Positions 42,662 to 51,304 of a stretch of DNA of 64,000 nucleotides are shown one piece after another. How positions within the stretch are numbered: the first letter of the stretch is position 1; each line of letters starts with the position of its first letter. This stretch comes from Palsa-1150 sp964531095 (GTDB lineage Bacteria > Myxococcota_A > Polyangia > Polyangiales > Polyangiaceae). Location of the stretch: NCBI GenBank assembly GCA_964531095.1, contig CAZHED010000012.1, positions 1 through 64,000 on the forward strand, given 5' to 3'. The notes below the pieces were generated by a model. That model worked only from the letters and a program-made list of their open reading frames with translations, searched no databases and was not told the origin of the DNA. The position numbers and the translations under genes were made by a program.

Positions 42662-44317
42662 ATGAAGCAAGGTCGAACGCCACGAATGCTCCTGCTCGGA
42701 GCCGTGCTCATGGCGACGGGATGCAACGGCGGCATGGCGCCCGAGCCGCCGAGCCGCCGTTTCGTCACTGCGCCGGCGATCGCGGTGACCGCCATGCGGG
42801 GCGCGCCCATACGACGACTGAGGCGCCTCAGCAATCGTGAGTACGATAACGTCGTTCGCGATCTGCTCGGCGACGGCTCGCACCCCGCAGACGGATTCGT
42901 CGTCGACGTGTATCAGAACGGATACGACAACGGCTCGGCCGGACTCACCGTCCAATCGGACCAAGTCGCCGATTACCAGAGCGCCGCGGAAGCGCTTGCC
43001 GCGAGCGCCGTGCAGAACAACCTCGACTCGGTGCTCGGCGGATGCGACCCGTCGGCGAAGGGTCCGCAGGACTGTCTCGAGGCGATGCTCTCGTCGTTCG
43101 CGCCCCGCGCCTACGGGCGTCCGTTGACCTCCACCGAGAGCCAGCGCCTGCGGGACGTCTTTCAGGCGGAGTCACAGGCGAGCGGCTTTGCGCGAGGTGT
43201 CCAAACGGTTCTCGAGGTGATCCTTCAGTCTCCCCAGTTCTTGTACCGCTCCGAGCTCGGCTCGGCCGACGCGCAGGTCGAGGCCGGTTCTCCGGTGCCT
43301 CTCACGGATCATGAAATCGCGTCGGAGCTGTCGTTTCTTTTGACGGGCTCGATTCCCGATGCGGAGCTCTCGACGGCGGTCCAGGAGGGGCGCTTCGCCA
43401 CCGTGGCGGACTACCGGCGGGAGGCGGCGCGGCTCCTCGCGAGCCAGGGCGCGAAGGATACCCTGCGCGCCTTTCTGCACGAGTGGCTGGCAACCGATCG
43501 TCTGGCCAGCCTGAGCAAAGACGTCACCATGTACCCGTCGTTCGGCCCGTCGATGGCCGCGTCGATGACCTCGGAGCTCGACCAGTTCTTCGACCAGATC
43601 CTGTGGGCGGGCACCGCCTCGCTGCGAGAGCTCTTCACTTCGAACCAATCGTTTGTCGACGCCGCGTTGGGACGGCTCTACGGCACGCCCGTGACGGCGG
43701 CGGGGTTTTCGCCGGTCACACTGGACGCGCAGCTCCGGCACGGCGTCCTCACCCGGGCGGGGTTTCTGGCCGCGCACGCCGCCATGGATAGCTCGGGCCC
43801 GATCGGGCGGGGGGTGTTCCTGCTCCAGTCGGTCATGTGCTCGCCGCCGCCGCCGCCGCCGCAAAACATCCCACCCGCGCCGCCGCCGAGCGATCCGTCC
43901 GTCCAGCAGCTGACGACCCGACAGCGCTTCGAACAGCACGTTTCGAACCCTCGGTGCGCGAGTTGTCACACCGAGATCGACGGAGTGGGGTTTGGCTTCG
44001 AGGAGTTCGACGGCATCGGAGCGTATCGCGATTCGGACAATGGTCAGCCCGTCGATAGCAGCGGCACAGTCGTCGGAACGGGCGAGATCGACGGCGACTT
44101 CCACGGCGCCGCGGAGTTGATCGACAGACTGTCGGGCAGCCGCGTGCTGGCCGACTGCTACGCGAGGCAGGCGTATCGCTTCGCGATGGGGCAGGTCGAG
44201 GAACCAGGCGACGACCTGCCGTGGTTGACCACCGCGTCGTCGGCCGACGCGAACATGACGGCCGCGTTGCTGGCGATCGTGGCCAGTCCGGGCTTCGCGA
44301 CGCGCACGTTCGAATGA
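42662..44317 (+). CDS. DUF1592/DUF1588-type exported protein (cytochrome-like)
   Basis: The 551-residue lipoprotein (MATGC lipobox) contains the DUF1587/1595/1592/1588/1585 series: RRLSNREYDNVVRDLLGDG, CLEAMLSSFAPRAYGRPLTS, GVQTVLEVILQSPQFLYRSE, HGVLTRAGFLAAHAAMDSSG, GRGVFLLQSVMCSPPPPPPQ and CASCHTEIDGVGFGFEEFDG near the end. CASCH could bind c-type haem. The family is abundant in Planctomycetes and myxobacteria and nearly always precedes a DUF1552 gene. A role in surface redox or polymer breakdown has been suggested but is not established. Its stop overlaps the next start (ATGA). Confidence 0.9.
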   Translation: MKQGRTPRMLLLGAVLMATGCNGGMAPEPPSRRFVTAPAIAVTAMRGAPIRRLRRLSNREYDNVVRDLLGDGSHPADGFVVDVYQNGYDNGSAGLTVQSDQVADYQSAAEALAASAVQNNLDSVLGGCDPSAKGPQDCLEAMLSSFAPRAYGRPLTSTESQRLRDVFQAESQASGFARGVQTVLEVILQSPQFLYRSELGSADAQVEAGSPVPLTDHEIASELSFLLTGSIPDAELSTAVQEGRFATVADYRREAARLLASQGAKDTLRAFLHEWLATDRLASLSKDVTMYPSFGPSMAASMTSELDQFFDQILWAGTASLRELFTSNQSFVDAALGRLYGTPVTAAGFSPVTLDAQLRHGVLTRAGFLAAHAAMDSSGPIGRGVFLLQSVMCSPPPPPPQNIPPAPPPSDPSVQQLTTRQRFEQHVSNPRCASCHTEIDGVGFGFEEFDGIGAYRDSDNGQPVDSSGTVVGTGEIDGDFHGAAELIDRLSGSRVLADCYARQAYRFAMGQVEEPGDDLPWLTTASSADANMTAALLAIVASPGFATRTFE

Positions 44318-45675
44318 GCGAGCCCTATACGAGGTCCTCGATGTCACGCCTGTCGTTCAGCCGTCGGTCCCTCCTGCAGTCGCTCGCCGCGAGCTCCGTG
44401 ACCCTTCCGTTCGCGCGCACGTCGGTCGCCGCCACGGCCGCGCCTGCGCCCAAACGGCTCGTGATCTTCATGCAAAACAACGGGACGCAGCAGCACAATT
44501 TCTGGCCCGCCGCCAATCTGAGCTCGCCCATTCTCGATTCTCTTTTTACGGATCCGAAGACGGGAGGGGACAACGGGCTCAAAGCGAAGACCAACGTCGT
44601 CAAGGGAGTGTACGTGCCTCACGATGCCAACGGCACGAACGGCAACGAGCACGACATGGGTTTTGCCCGGATGTTCACGGGAGCGAAGCTCGTTTCGGTG
44701 GGTGGCCAGCCCTGGGGCGGCGCTCGCTCGGTCGACCAGGTCCTGGCGCGGGCATGGGGCGTCGATTCACTGACGCTCGCCGTGCTCGCTTCGCAGACCG
44801 AGCCACACCCGAAGCCCGGGTTCGATCACCGGGAATCGTTCTCCTACCTCGACCCTGCGACCATCAAGCATCCGCGCAGGGACCCTCTCGAAGTCTACAA
44901 GTACCTGTTTCAGGTGAACGACCCGAACCTCGCGCGGCGCGTGAGCGTGCTCGACGCAGTGGCCGCGAATCTGGCCGAGGTCTCGTCGCGCCTGGGCCCA
45001 GGCGAACGAGCGAAGTTGGACAACCATCTCACGGGCATCCGCGAGGTCGAGCAGCGTCTGCGTTCGCTGCCGCAGTGTGCCGCTCCGATGGCGCCACCCG
45101 ACTATGTGGCCATCGACCCGAGCTCCGAGGTGAATGAAGACACGTACATTCCCCAGATGATCGATAACATGATCGACCTCGCCGTGCTCGCGCTCAAATG
45201 CGGGATCAGCCGCATCGCGACGATGCAGTTCGGTTACTGCGGAGGCAAATGGCGGTTCGGCTGGAAGGGGATCGACATGAACTTCCACGACGACGTGGCC
45301 CACCACGACACGTCGGACGCCGGCAGCACCGCGGACAACACGGCGCGCGTCGTCCTCGTGAATCAGTATTATGCAAGCTGCGTCGCCAAGCTCGCGATGG
45401 CGCTCGACGCCGTGCCGGAAGGCGGCGGCACGATGCTGGACAATACGCTGGTCGTCTGGGCGAACGAGTTCGGAAGGGGAGATCACAGCCTCAGCAACGT
45501 CCCCATCGTGCTCATCGGCAAGGCCGGTGGGGCGATCCCGGCGGGCGGGCGGGTGATCGACGCGGGGCCCCAGGTGTTCAATCGTTTGGGCTGCACGATC
45601 CTCAACGTCATGGGAACGGCCGCGGCAGGCTTCGGCGACGTAGCCGACTGCGGCACCTTCCAGGGACTGCTCTAG
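44314..45675 (+). CDS. DUF1552 exported protein, partner of the DUF1592 protein
   Basis: The 453-residue protein has a twin-arginine-like export signal (SFSRRSLLQSLAASSVTLPF), so it is probably folded with a cofactor before export. The DUF1552 domain fills the rest: KRLVIFMQNNGTQQHNFWP, HDMGFARMFTGAKLVSVGGQ, PRRDPLEVYKYLFQVNDP, GYCGGKWRFGWKGIDMNFHD, VVWANEFGRGDHSLSNVPIV. It is distantly related to alkaline-phosphatase-like DUF1501 proteins. An ATG nine codons in (44341) may be the true start. It is coupled to the upstream gene. Confidence 0.9.
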   Translation: MSEPYTRSSMSRLSFSRRSLLQSLAASSVTLPFARTSVAATAAPAPKRLVIFMQNNGTQQHNFWPAANLSSPILDSLFTDPKTGGDNGLKAKTNVVKGVYVPHDANGTNGNEHDMGFARMFTGAKLVSVGGQPWGGARSVDQVLARAWGVDSLTLAVLASQTEPHPKPGFDHRESFSYLDPATIKHPRRDPLEVYKYLFQVNDPNLARRVSVLDAVAANLAEVSSRLGPGERAKLDNHLTGIREVEQRLRSLPQCAAPMAPPDYVAIDPSSEVNEDTYIPQMIDNMIDLAVLALKCGISRIATMQFGYCGGKWRFGWKGIDMNFHDDVAHHDTSDAGSTADNTARVVLVNQYYASCVAKLAMALDAVPEGGGTMLDNTLVVWANEFGRGDHSLSNVPIVLIGKAGGAIPAGGRVIDAGPQVFNRLGCTILNVMGTAAAGFGDVADCGTFQGLL

Positions 45676-45727
45676 CCTTGCTCTTTTTTGGTAACGGGGG
45701 TCTCTCTCGGCCGTATCTTCGAGCGTG

Positions 45728-46516
45728 ATGTCTCGCACGGGCGCTGCCCTGACGTTGTGCGCGCTCTCGGCCGCGGGGACGGCTTGCAGCAAGAGGGGCG
45801 ACGAGGTCCGGCTCGCACCCGCCGCCAGTGCGCTCACTGCGTCGACGGCAGACCCCGCGACGACCACCTGGCATGCCTCGATCGACGCCAAGAGCACGAC
45901 CCGCGTCGACATGCCGGGGCTGAAGGAGCACATTCAAGGGGCGACGGCGGCCGCCGCAGGCGCGCTCGACGTCGTCCCGAGGGATCTGGGGCAGTCGCGC
46001 GGTATCGTGCGCGTCGACCTCTCGACTTTCGCCACCCACACGTTCGGCGACGACGACAAAGATGCCACCCAGACCAAGCACGCGCGCACGTGGCTCGAGG
46101 CGGTGGTCGACGGCAAGACGAACGACGAGATGCGTTGGGCGGAGTTCGCCATTCGCTCGATCGACAGCCCCAGCGCGACGGATGTGCGGACGGTGCCGCC
46201 CGCGAGGGAAGCGTCGGAGGACCTTCGCACCGTCACGATGACGGTGCACGGCGACCTTCTCGTTCACGGACACACACTTCCGAAGGAAGACGTGGTCGAC
46301 GTGGTGTTCCACTATCCGGCCGGGGCGCCGCCGGGATCCAAGCCTTCACGAATCGATGTAACGTCGAAGGAACCGATGCGCGTGGTCCTCAAGGAGTACG
46401 ACGTGAGCCCGCGCGATCCGGCGGGGCAGGTCCTCGCGTGGACATCGAGCCTGATTTCGAAGGTCGCTGAGACGGCGGACGTGACGGTGGCGCTCACGGC
46501 GACGCCAGTTCCTTGA
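45728..46516 (+). CDS. YceI-like lipoprotein
   Basis: The 262-residue protein starts at ATG 45728, preceded directly by an in-frame GTG. Lipobox AGTAC (Cys21) leads to a domain similar to YceI lipocalin-like proteins: DLSTFATHTFGDDDKDATQT, TWLEAVVDGKTNDEMRWAEF, VTMTVHGDLLVHGHTLPKED. YceI proteins bind polyisoprenoid or other amphiphilic ligands in the periplasm. It sits 52 bp after the DUF1552 gene and 44 bp before the MNIO substrate candidate, so it may belong to either unit. Confidence 0.78.
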   Translation: MSRTGAALTLCALSAAGTACSKRGDEVRLAPAASALTASTADPATTTWHASIDAKSTTRVDMPGLKEHIQGATAAAAGALDVVPRDLGQSRGIVRVDLSTFATHTFGDDDKDATQTKHARTWLEAVVDGKTNDEMRWAEFAIRSIDSPSATDVRTVPPAREASEDLRTVTMTVHGDLLVHGHTLPKEDVVDVVFHYPAGAPPGSKPSRIDVTSKEPMRVVLKEYDVSPRDPAGQVLAWTSSLISKVAETADVTVALTATPVP

Positions 46517-46560
46517 CCCGCATAGCCGCGCCAAAGCGACAAAGAGGAGGAGAATCAATC

Positions 46561-47004
46561 ATGAAAGTGGATCTGTCGTTCGAGAGTTTCGCCGCCGTTC
46601 TCGCTGCGCTCGGGACCAGTGCCGCCATGGCCTGTGGCGGCGGTATCCCGCAGCCCGTACAGGCGAACGAAGGGACTCCCGGCACGGCCGCGACCGCCGC
46701 CCAGACGCCGCCGCCCGCTTCGTCGGCGGCCCCGGCGTCCCCCGTCGCGCCGGCCGCGCCGGCCGCGGGCGAGATGGCGTCGCCGGCACCCCAGCCCTCC
46801 GCCGCGCCGGTCACGACGACCGTCTCCGCTTCGGCGGCGGCCCCTGTGGCCTCGCCCCCGGCGCCCGCGACCGCTGCGGGAGCCGCTGCCGGCAAGACGA
46901 CCGCGAAGAGCACGACGAAGGCCGCCCCGAAGCCGGCTTCCGCAGCGGAGGCGAGCTGCGGAGCCGGCACGTGCTCCGGCGACATGAAAAAGAAGATTCT
47001 GTGA
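46561..47004 (+). CDS. Ala/Pro-rich exported Cys peptide, candidate MNIO substrate
   Basis: The 147-residue protein starts at ATG 46561 after AGGAGG. A signal segment (AAVLAALGTSAAMACGGG) is followed by about 95 residues of Ala, Pro, Ser and Thr, then a C-terminal core EASCGAGTCSGDMKKKIL with two Cys in CGxGTC spacing. Short exported proteins ending in Gly/Cys motifs next to DUF692 enzymes are substrates of MNIO oxidases in bufferin-type RiPP loci (DUF2282 family, EGKCG motif). Its stop overlaps the MNIO GTG. The substrate role rests on context and motif; the long Ala/Pro spacer is unlike the short known bufferins. Confidence 0.75.
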   Translation: MKVDLSFESFAAVLAALGTSAAMACGGGIPQPVQANEGTPGTAATAAQTPPPASSAAPASPVAPAAPAAGEMASPAPQPSAAPVTTTVSASAAAPVASPPAPATAAGAAAGKTTAKSTTKAAPKPASAAEASCGAGTCSGDMKKKIL

Positions 47005-47918
47005 GAATTGCCGGCGTCGGCCTAGGCCTTCGCTGGGAGTTCCTCGACGAGTTGGTGGACGCCTCGGCCGCGCGGCGGCTGCCTATCGACTTTCTCGAAG
47101 TCTCGCCCGAAAACTATATGCGGCGGGGCGGCCGCTACCCGGCCGCGCTAGACTGGCTCGCCGAGCGCTACCCGCTGGTGACGCACGGGCTGACGATGTC
47201 CCTCGGCGGCGTCGATCCCCTCGATGGGGTCTACCTCCGCGATCTCGCCGCGTTCCTGCAAAGGGCCGGTACGCCCTGGCACTCGGACCACCTGTGCTTT
47301 GGTGCCGTCGGCGGGCGAGCGCTGCACGATCTCCTGCCTGTCGCGCTGACGACGGCGACGGTCGGGCGCGCGGCCGAGCGCATTCGCCGCGCTCGGGACT
47401 CCATCCAGCTTCCGCTGGCGATCGAGAACGTGAGCTACTACTGGCACCCGGGCCGGGCCGAGATGGGGGAAGGCGAGTTGCTCGCGCGAATCTGCGACGC
47501 GGCGGAATGCGGGTTGCTGCTCGACGTCAACAACGCGTACGTGAACGCGATGAATTTCGGGCTCGACATCGACACGTGGATGCGCGCCGCGCCGCTCGAT
47601 CGCGTCGTCCAGATCCACGTGGCCGGCCACGAGTGGTTCGCGGTCGACGAGACGGGGGTCGGCGAGAAGTCTACGGCCCGAGCTGCCGGGGCGCTCATCA
47701 TCGACACCCACGGCGACGACGTTGCTGGTCCCGTCATGACGCTCCTCGGCCAGGTCCTGGCGCGCACGGGGCCCGTGCCGGTCGTCCTCGAGCGGGATCA
47801 GAACGTCCCGACGCTCGACGCTCTGCTCGCCGAGCTATCGCGCATCCGCCGCGTCTGGGAGGCGGCGTTCGGGTCGCGCCCCGACCAGGACGCCGCGCTC
47901 GCCGAGACCCGCCAATAG
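47001..47918 (+). CDS. DUF692 multinuclear non-haem iron oxidative enzyme (MNIO, BufB-like)
   Basis: The 305-residue TIM-barrel protein starts at GTG 47001 in a GTGA overlap with the peptide gene. Family metal-binding motifs are visible: LEVSPENYM, THGLTMSLGG, GTPWHSDHLCF, LAIENVSYYW, LLLDVNNAYVNAMNFG, VQIHVAGHEW, IDTHGDDV and VLERDQNVPTL. DUF692 enzymes (MbnB, TglH, BufB) use two or three Fe ions to modify cysteines of ribosomal peptides, such as to oxazolone, thiooxazole or excised beta-carbons. The upstream Cys peptide is the likely substrate. Its 3' end overlaps the opposing partner gene by 84 bp. Confidence 0.93.
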   Translation: MRIAGVGLGLRWEFLDELVDASAARRLPIDFLEVSPENYMRRGGRYPAALDWLAERYPLVTHGLTMSLGGVDPLDGVYLRDLAAFLQRAGTPWHSDHLCFGAVGGRALHDLLPVALTTATVGRAAERIRRARDSIQLPLAIENVSYYWHPGRAEMGEGELLARICDAAECGLLLDVNNAYVNAMNFGLDIDTWMRAAPLDRVVQIHVAGHEWFAVDETGVGEKSTARAAGALIIDTHGDDVAGPVMTLLGQVLARTGPVPVVLERDQNVPTLDALLAELSRIRRVWEAAFGSRPDQDAALAETRQ

Positions 47919-48668
47919 TCGGGCGATCGCTGCGAGCCCTCCAGCCGGCGATGCATGCCGGCCGCCGCACGCTTGCTCTACCGCCGCGCCCAGCGCTTCC
48001 CCCGAGAGCAGGCGCTCGAGGATCGCAGCTGCGAGGGGAGTGAGCTCGAGCCATCGCACAGCATGCAGCGCGTCGCGATACGCGAGGAGGTGAACCTCGC
48101 GGCGCGCAGGCTCGTCGGTCGCGTCTCGATCGGGCGAAAGCTCGTGCACCGCCCAGTCGTACCGCGCCATGCGCGCCGATTCGACGAAGGCGAGCGGCCG
48201 ATCGAGTGCGACCGGTTCGACGCCATCGACCTCGGCCGATTCGGACGCAGCGACGGCAAAGTGGGCAAGCTCGAGGGACGCCAGGTCCGCTAAGTAAGGC
48301 GGTACGTCGGGATCGGACCGCCACCGTGGCTCCGCCCACGCGAAGAGCTCTGCCGGTACGTCGCGCAAGTAGTGGGAACGGGGACCCGCTCGGTCGAGGA
48401 AGGCCGCGAAGTCCGCGTCGAACCGGCCCGCGCACGCGACGTTCAGCCGCGCCCGGGTACGCGGCAGCATCCGAAGCACGATCGACGAAAGGCCGTTTCG
48501 GACGAGGCTGCGGTAAACGAGGAGGTTGCGCGGCGCCGAGAGAATCGCTTCGATGTCTTCCGCAGCAACCCCGTGGGCAGCGAGGAAGGGGCCCAGGTTG
48601 CCCGCGGCGTCGCGGTCCGCGTGGACGCCGAGGCAGGCGTTCGCGATGGCTCGCTGGAGCGCTTCCAT
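47835..48668 (-). CDS. MNIO partner protein (DUF2063/BufC-like), on the opposite strand
   Basis: The 277-residue protein has the DUF2063 putative-DNA-binding pattern in its N-terminal 140 residues: LQRAIANACLG, NLLVYRSLVRNGLSSIVLRM, FAAFLDRAGPRSHYLRDVPA, PPYLADLASLELAHFAVAA. A C-terminal winged-helix-like segment follows (ALHAVRWLELTPLAAAILER). In characterised MNIO systems this protein binds and presents the precursor. ATG 48668 shares one base with the kinase stop (TGATG), so it is translated with the kinase, while its 3' end runs 84 bp into the MNIO gene from the other side. Confidence 0.85.
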   Translation of the reverse strand: MEALQRAIANACLGVHADRDAAGNLGPFLAAHGVAAEDIEAILSAPRNLLVYRSLVRNGLSSIVLRMLPRTRARLNVACAGRFDADFAAFLDRAGPRSHYLRDVPAELFAWAEPRWRSDPDVPPYLADLASLELAHFAVAASESAEVDGVEPVALDRPLAFVESARMARYDWAVHELSPDRDATDEPARREVHLLAYRDALHAVRWLELTPLAAAILERLLSGEALGAAVEQACGGRHASPAGGLAAIARLLAGLGERGVLVGARPERRLPDAADAR

Positions 48669-50164
48669 CACTCGTCGAGCGTGAACGCGTGGTGCCCGCT
48701 GCCGCCTTCCGTCACGGCGATCGTCGCACTCCGCGGTTTGCCGGTGGGCGGGACGCAGTCGATGCGATGCGTGCCGGCCGGCGCTTCGAAGCCCGTCATC
48801 GGCGTCACCCCGCGTGCCACTCCGTCGATCGACACCGAGCACCAGCCGGGGGTCGCCGTGATCGAGAGCCGCCCGCTTCCCTTCGGCGCGCGCGCAGCCA
48901 CCGGAAGCGAGTCGATCGAGATGACCGGCACTTCGCTCGAAGCGCCGGCGCTCGGCGCTGCCGAGGCCGTGCTCGAAGCGCTGGCGCTCGGCGCTGCCGA
49001 CGCCGAGGGCTTCGGCTCCGCCACAGGGGCCGTCGACGCCGATGCCGTCGCGCCCGCGCTGGCCGCGGAGGCCAGACCGCTACGGTGAGACAACGTCGCG
49101 GCAAAGCCGATGGCCGCTGCCACCGCGACCAGCGCGCCACCGGCGATCGCGACCTTGCCGCGTGGCAAGCGTCGCACGAACGTACTGAACGCCGTGAGTC
49201 CGACCAGGGTCGCGTCGACGGGCTTCGCGCTCGTAGGCGGCAGGGTCGCGATTTGCATCGTGACCGGTGGGTCGGCGCTGGCGAGCCCGGGCAGGTGCAG
49301 GCCGGACCGCTCCAGCTCCGGCAGCATCGCCGTGATCCGCTCGCCGATGACGTCGAACGACGCGAGGCGCGTCTCTTTGTCGGTGACGAGGCAGTCGCGC
49401 ACGAGAGAGCGCAGCGACTCGGGCAACTGGGGCGCGAGGTCGTCGATCCGTGCGGGCTGCTTGGTGGCGATGGTCACGATGAGCGCGTTGAAGTTCGGTG
49501 CGTCGTACGCGCGTCGCCCGGTCAGCCCTTCGAACAGGATCCCGCCGAACGCAAAGACGTCCGTCCGACCGTCGATGCCCGCCGCGCCCATCGCTTGCTC
49601 GGGGCTCATGTAATGCGGTGAGCCGAGGACAGTCCCGGCGATCGTCAGCGCGGTGTTCTGCTCCTCTTCGAGGATTTTGCTCACGCCGAAATCGAGGACC
49701 TTGGGGATCAGCCGGCCGTCGCGGTCCTTGTGCAAGAAAACGTTCGTGGGCTTGAGGTCGCGGTGGACGACACCGCTGCGATGCGCGGCCGCGAGCGCAT
49801 CCGCGACGTCGCGCGTGTACATCAGGAACTCGTGGACGCTCATCGGCTGCCGCTGGCGGCGGATGGCCACTTCGAGGGACGCGCCGGTCAGGAGCTCCAT
49901 CACGAGAAAGAGCGACCCGTCCTCCGCCTGCCCTACGTCGATTACTTCGATGATGTTCGGGTGGTCGATGCGGGCGCTGACCTTCGCCTCGAGAAGGAAG
50001 CGCGCGGCCGCCTCGGGGGTACGCGCGATCTGCGGGAGCATGAACTTGATCGCAAAATCGCGCTCGGTGAAGACATTGGTCGCCGACCACACGGAGGCCA
50101 TCCCGCCTGTACCCAACAAGCGCTTCAGGCGATATTTTCCGGCAATCGTCTGGCCCGTCTCCAT
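48668..50164 (-). CDS. Hanks-type Ser/Thr protein kinase with PEGA-like tail
   Basis: The 498-residue protein starts at ATG 50164 (METGQTIAGKYRLKRLLG); ATG 50218 is an in-frame alternative. Kinase motifs are LLGTGGMASVWSA, FAIKFML, VVHRDLKPTNVFLHK, DFGVSK and SPHYMSPEQAMG. One membrane helix (VAIAGGALVAVAAAIGFAAT) separates it from a Ser/Ala/Pro-rich stretch and a PEGA domain (GRLSITATPGWCSVSIDGVA, GFEAPAGTHRIDCVPPTGKP). It is encoded in one translational unit with the MNIO partner, suggesting control of the peptide-modification system by an envelope signal. Confidence 0.9.
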   Translation of the reverse strand: METGQTIAGKYRLKRLLGTGGMASVWSATNVFTERDFAIKFMLPQIARTPEAAARFLLEAKVSARIDHPNIIEVIDVGQAEDGSLFLVMELLTGASLEVAIRRQRQPMSVHEFLMYTRDVADALAAAHRSGVVHRDLKPTNVFLHKDRDGRLIPKVLDFGVSKILEEEQNTALTIAGTVLGSPHYMSPEQAMGAAGIDGRTDVFAFGGILFEGLTGRRAYDAPNFNALIVTIATKQPARIDDLAPQLPESLRSLVRDCLVTDKETRLASFDVIGERITAMLPELERSGLHLPGLASADPPVTMQIATLPPTSAKPVDATLVGLTAFSTFVRRLPRGKVAIAGGALVAVAAAIGFAATLSHRSGLASAASAGATASASTAPVAEPKPSASAAPSASASSTASAAPSAGASSEVPVISIDSLPVAARAPKGSGRLSITATPGWCSVSIDGVARGVTPMTGFEAPAGTHRIDCVPPTGKPRSATIAVTEGGSGHHAFTLDE

Positions 50165-50326
50165 CACCCTGTTGCCCCGCCCGATCCGATCCACGCTCCT
50201 GTCGTACCCGATTGTCATTTCTCCCACGAGACGGGCGTGTGACCATTCAAAAAAAGTCGCCCGTGAGCACGGAGCGTAGGACATGCCGCCGGCCTCGCCC
50301 CAGCGCGCGTAGCCTGGAGACATGGC

Positions 50327-51286
50327 CTAGGCGACATAGGCCCCGATTCTGCGGAACCGCTGGTAGCGATCTTCCACGAGATCCTCGCCACTGGACGACT
50401 CGAGCGGGCGAAGCGCCTCGGCGAGGGCCGCGTCGACCAGGACCGCCGCCGCGTCGTGATCCTGGTGGGCGCCTCCCGCGGGCTCTTCGACGATCCGGTC
50501 GACGACCCCCAAGCGCAAGAGGTCCGGGGCGGTCATCTTGAGTCGCGTCGCAGCCTCGTCCGCGCGGCTGCCGTCTTTCCACAGGATGGAAGCGCAACCT
50601 TCGGGCGAGATGACGCTGTAGGTTCCGTATTCGAGCACCAGCACGCGGTTGGCGACGCCCAGCGCAAGCGCGCCGCCGCTGCCCCCCTCGCCGATGATGG
50701 TCGCCACGATCGGAACCCGCGCCCGGGCCATGGCCGACAAGCACACGCCGATCGCCTCGCTCTGGCCGCGCTCCTCGGCACCGATGCCCGGATAGGCGCC
50801 GGCGGTGTCGATGAACGTGAGGATCGGGAGCCCAAAGCGGCCGGCCATTTCGTACATGCGGAGTGCTTTGCGGTACCCCTCGGGATTCGCCTGCCCGAAA
50901 TTGCGGGTGATCTTGTCTTTGGTGCTCCGCCCCTTCTGGTGGCCAACGACCATGACGGACCGGCCGCGAAAGCGAGCGAGGCCTGCGACGATCGCCGGGT
51001 CGTCTCCGAAGCGGCGATCGCCGTGGAGCTCGACGAAATCCGAGAGAATTCGGTCGACGTAGTCGAGCATGTACGGCCGGTTCGGGTGGCGGGACAGCTG
51101 GACCTTTTGCCAGGGCGTCAGCTCGGCAAAGAGCTCGCGCGCGAGCTTGCTCGCTTTGTCCTCGAGGCGCCTGAGCTCGGGCTCGAGCGCACGGTCGCTC
51201 CGCGCGAGCTCCCGCAGCTCGCGTACTCGTGAGACGAGCTCGACGACCGGCTTTTCGAAGGGCAGGACGTAGGACGCCGCTCGCAT
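50327..51286 (-). CDS. accA: Acetyl-CoA carboxylase carboxyltransferase subunit alpha
   Basis: The 319-residue protein, the usual length, carries the AccA landmarks: LRRLEDKASKLARELFAELT, QLSRHPNRPYMLDYVDRILS, ELHGDRRFGDDPAIVAGLAR, GHQKGRSTKDKITRNFGQAN, FIDTAGAYPGIGAEERGQSE, GEGGSGGALALGVANRVLVL and SPEGCASILWKD. It forms the oxyanion half of the carboxyltransferase that makes malonyl-CoA for fatty acid synthesis. AccD, AccB and AccC are not in the window. It lies 18 bp downstream of the cyclase gene. Confidence 0.96.
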   Translation of the reverse strand: MRAASYVLPFEKPVVELVSRVRELRELARSDRALEPELRRLEDKASKLARELFAELTPWQKVQLSRHPNRPYMLDYVDRILSDFVELHGDRRFGDDPAIVAGLARFRGRSVMVVGHQKGRSTKDKITRNFGQANPEGYRKALRMYEMAGRFGLPILTFIDTAGAYPGIGAEERGQSEAIGVCLSAMARARVPIVATIIGEGGSGGALALGVANRVLVLEYGTYSVISPEGCASILWKDGSRADEAATRLKMTAPDLLRLGVVDRIVEEPAGGAHQDHDAAAVLVDAALAEALRPLESSSGEDLVEDRYQRFRRIGAYVA

Positions 51287-51304
51287 GCTGGAAACAGGGG
51301 TCTT

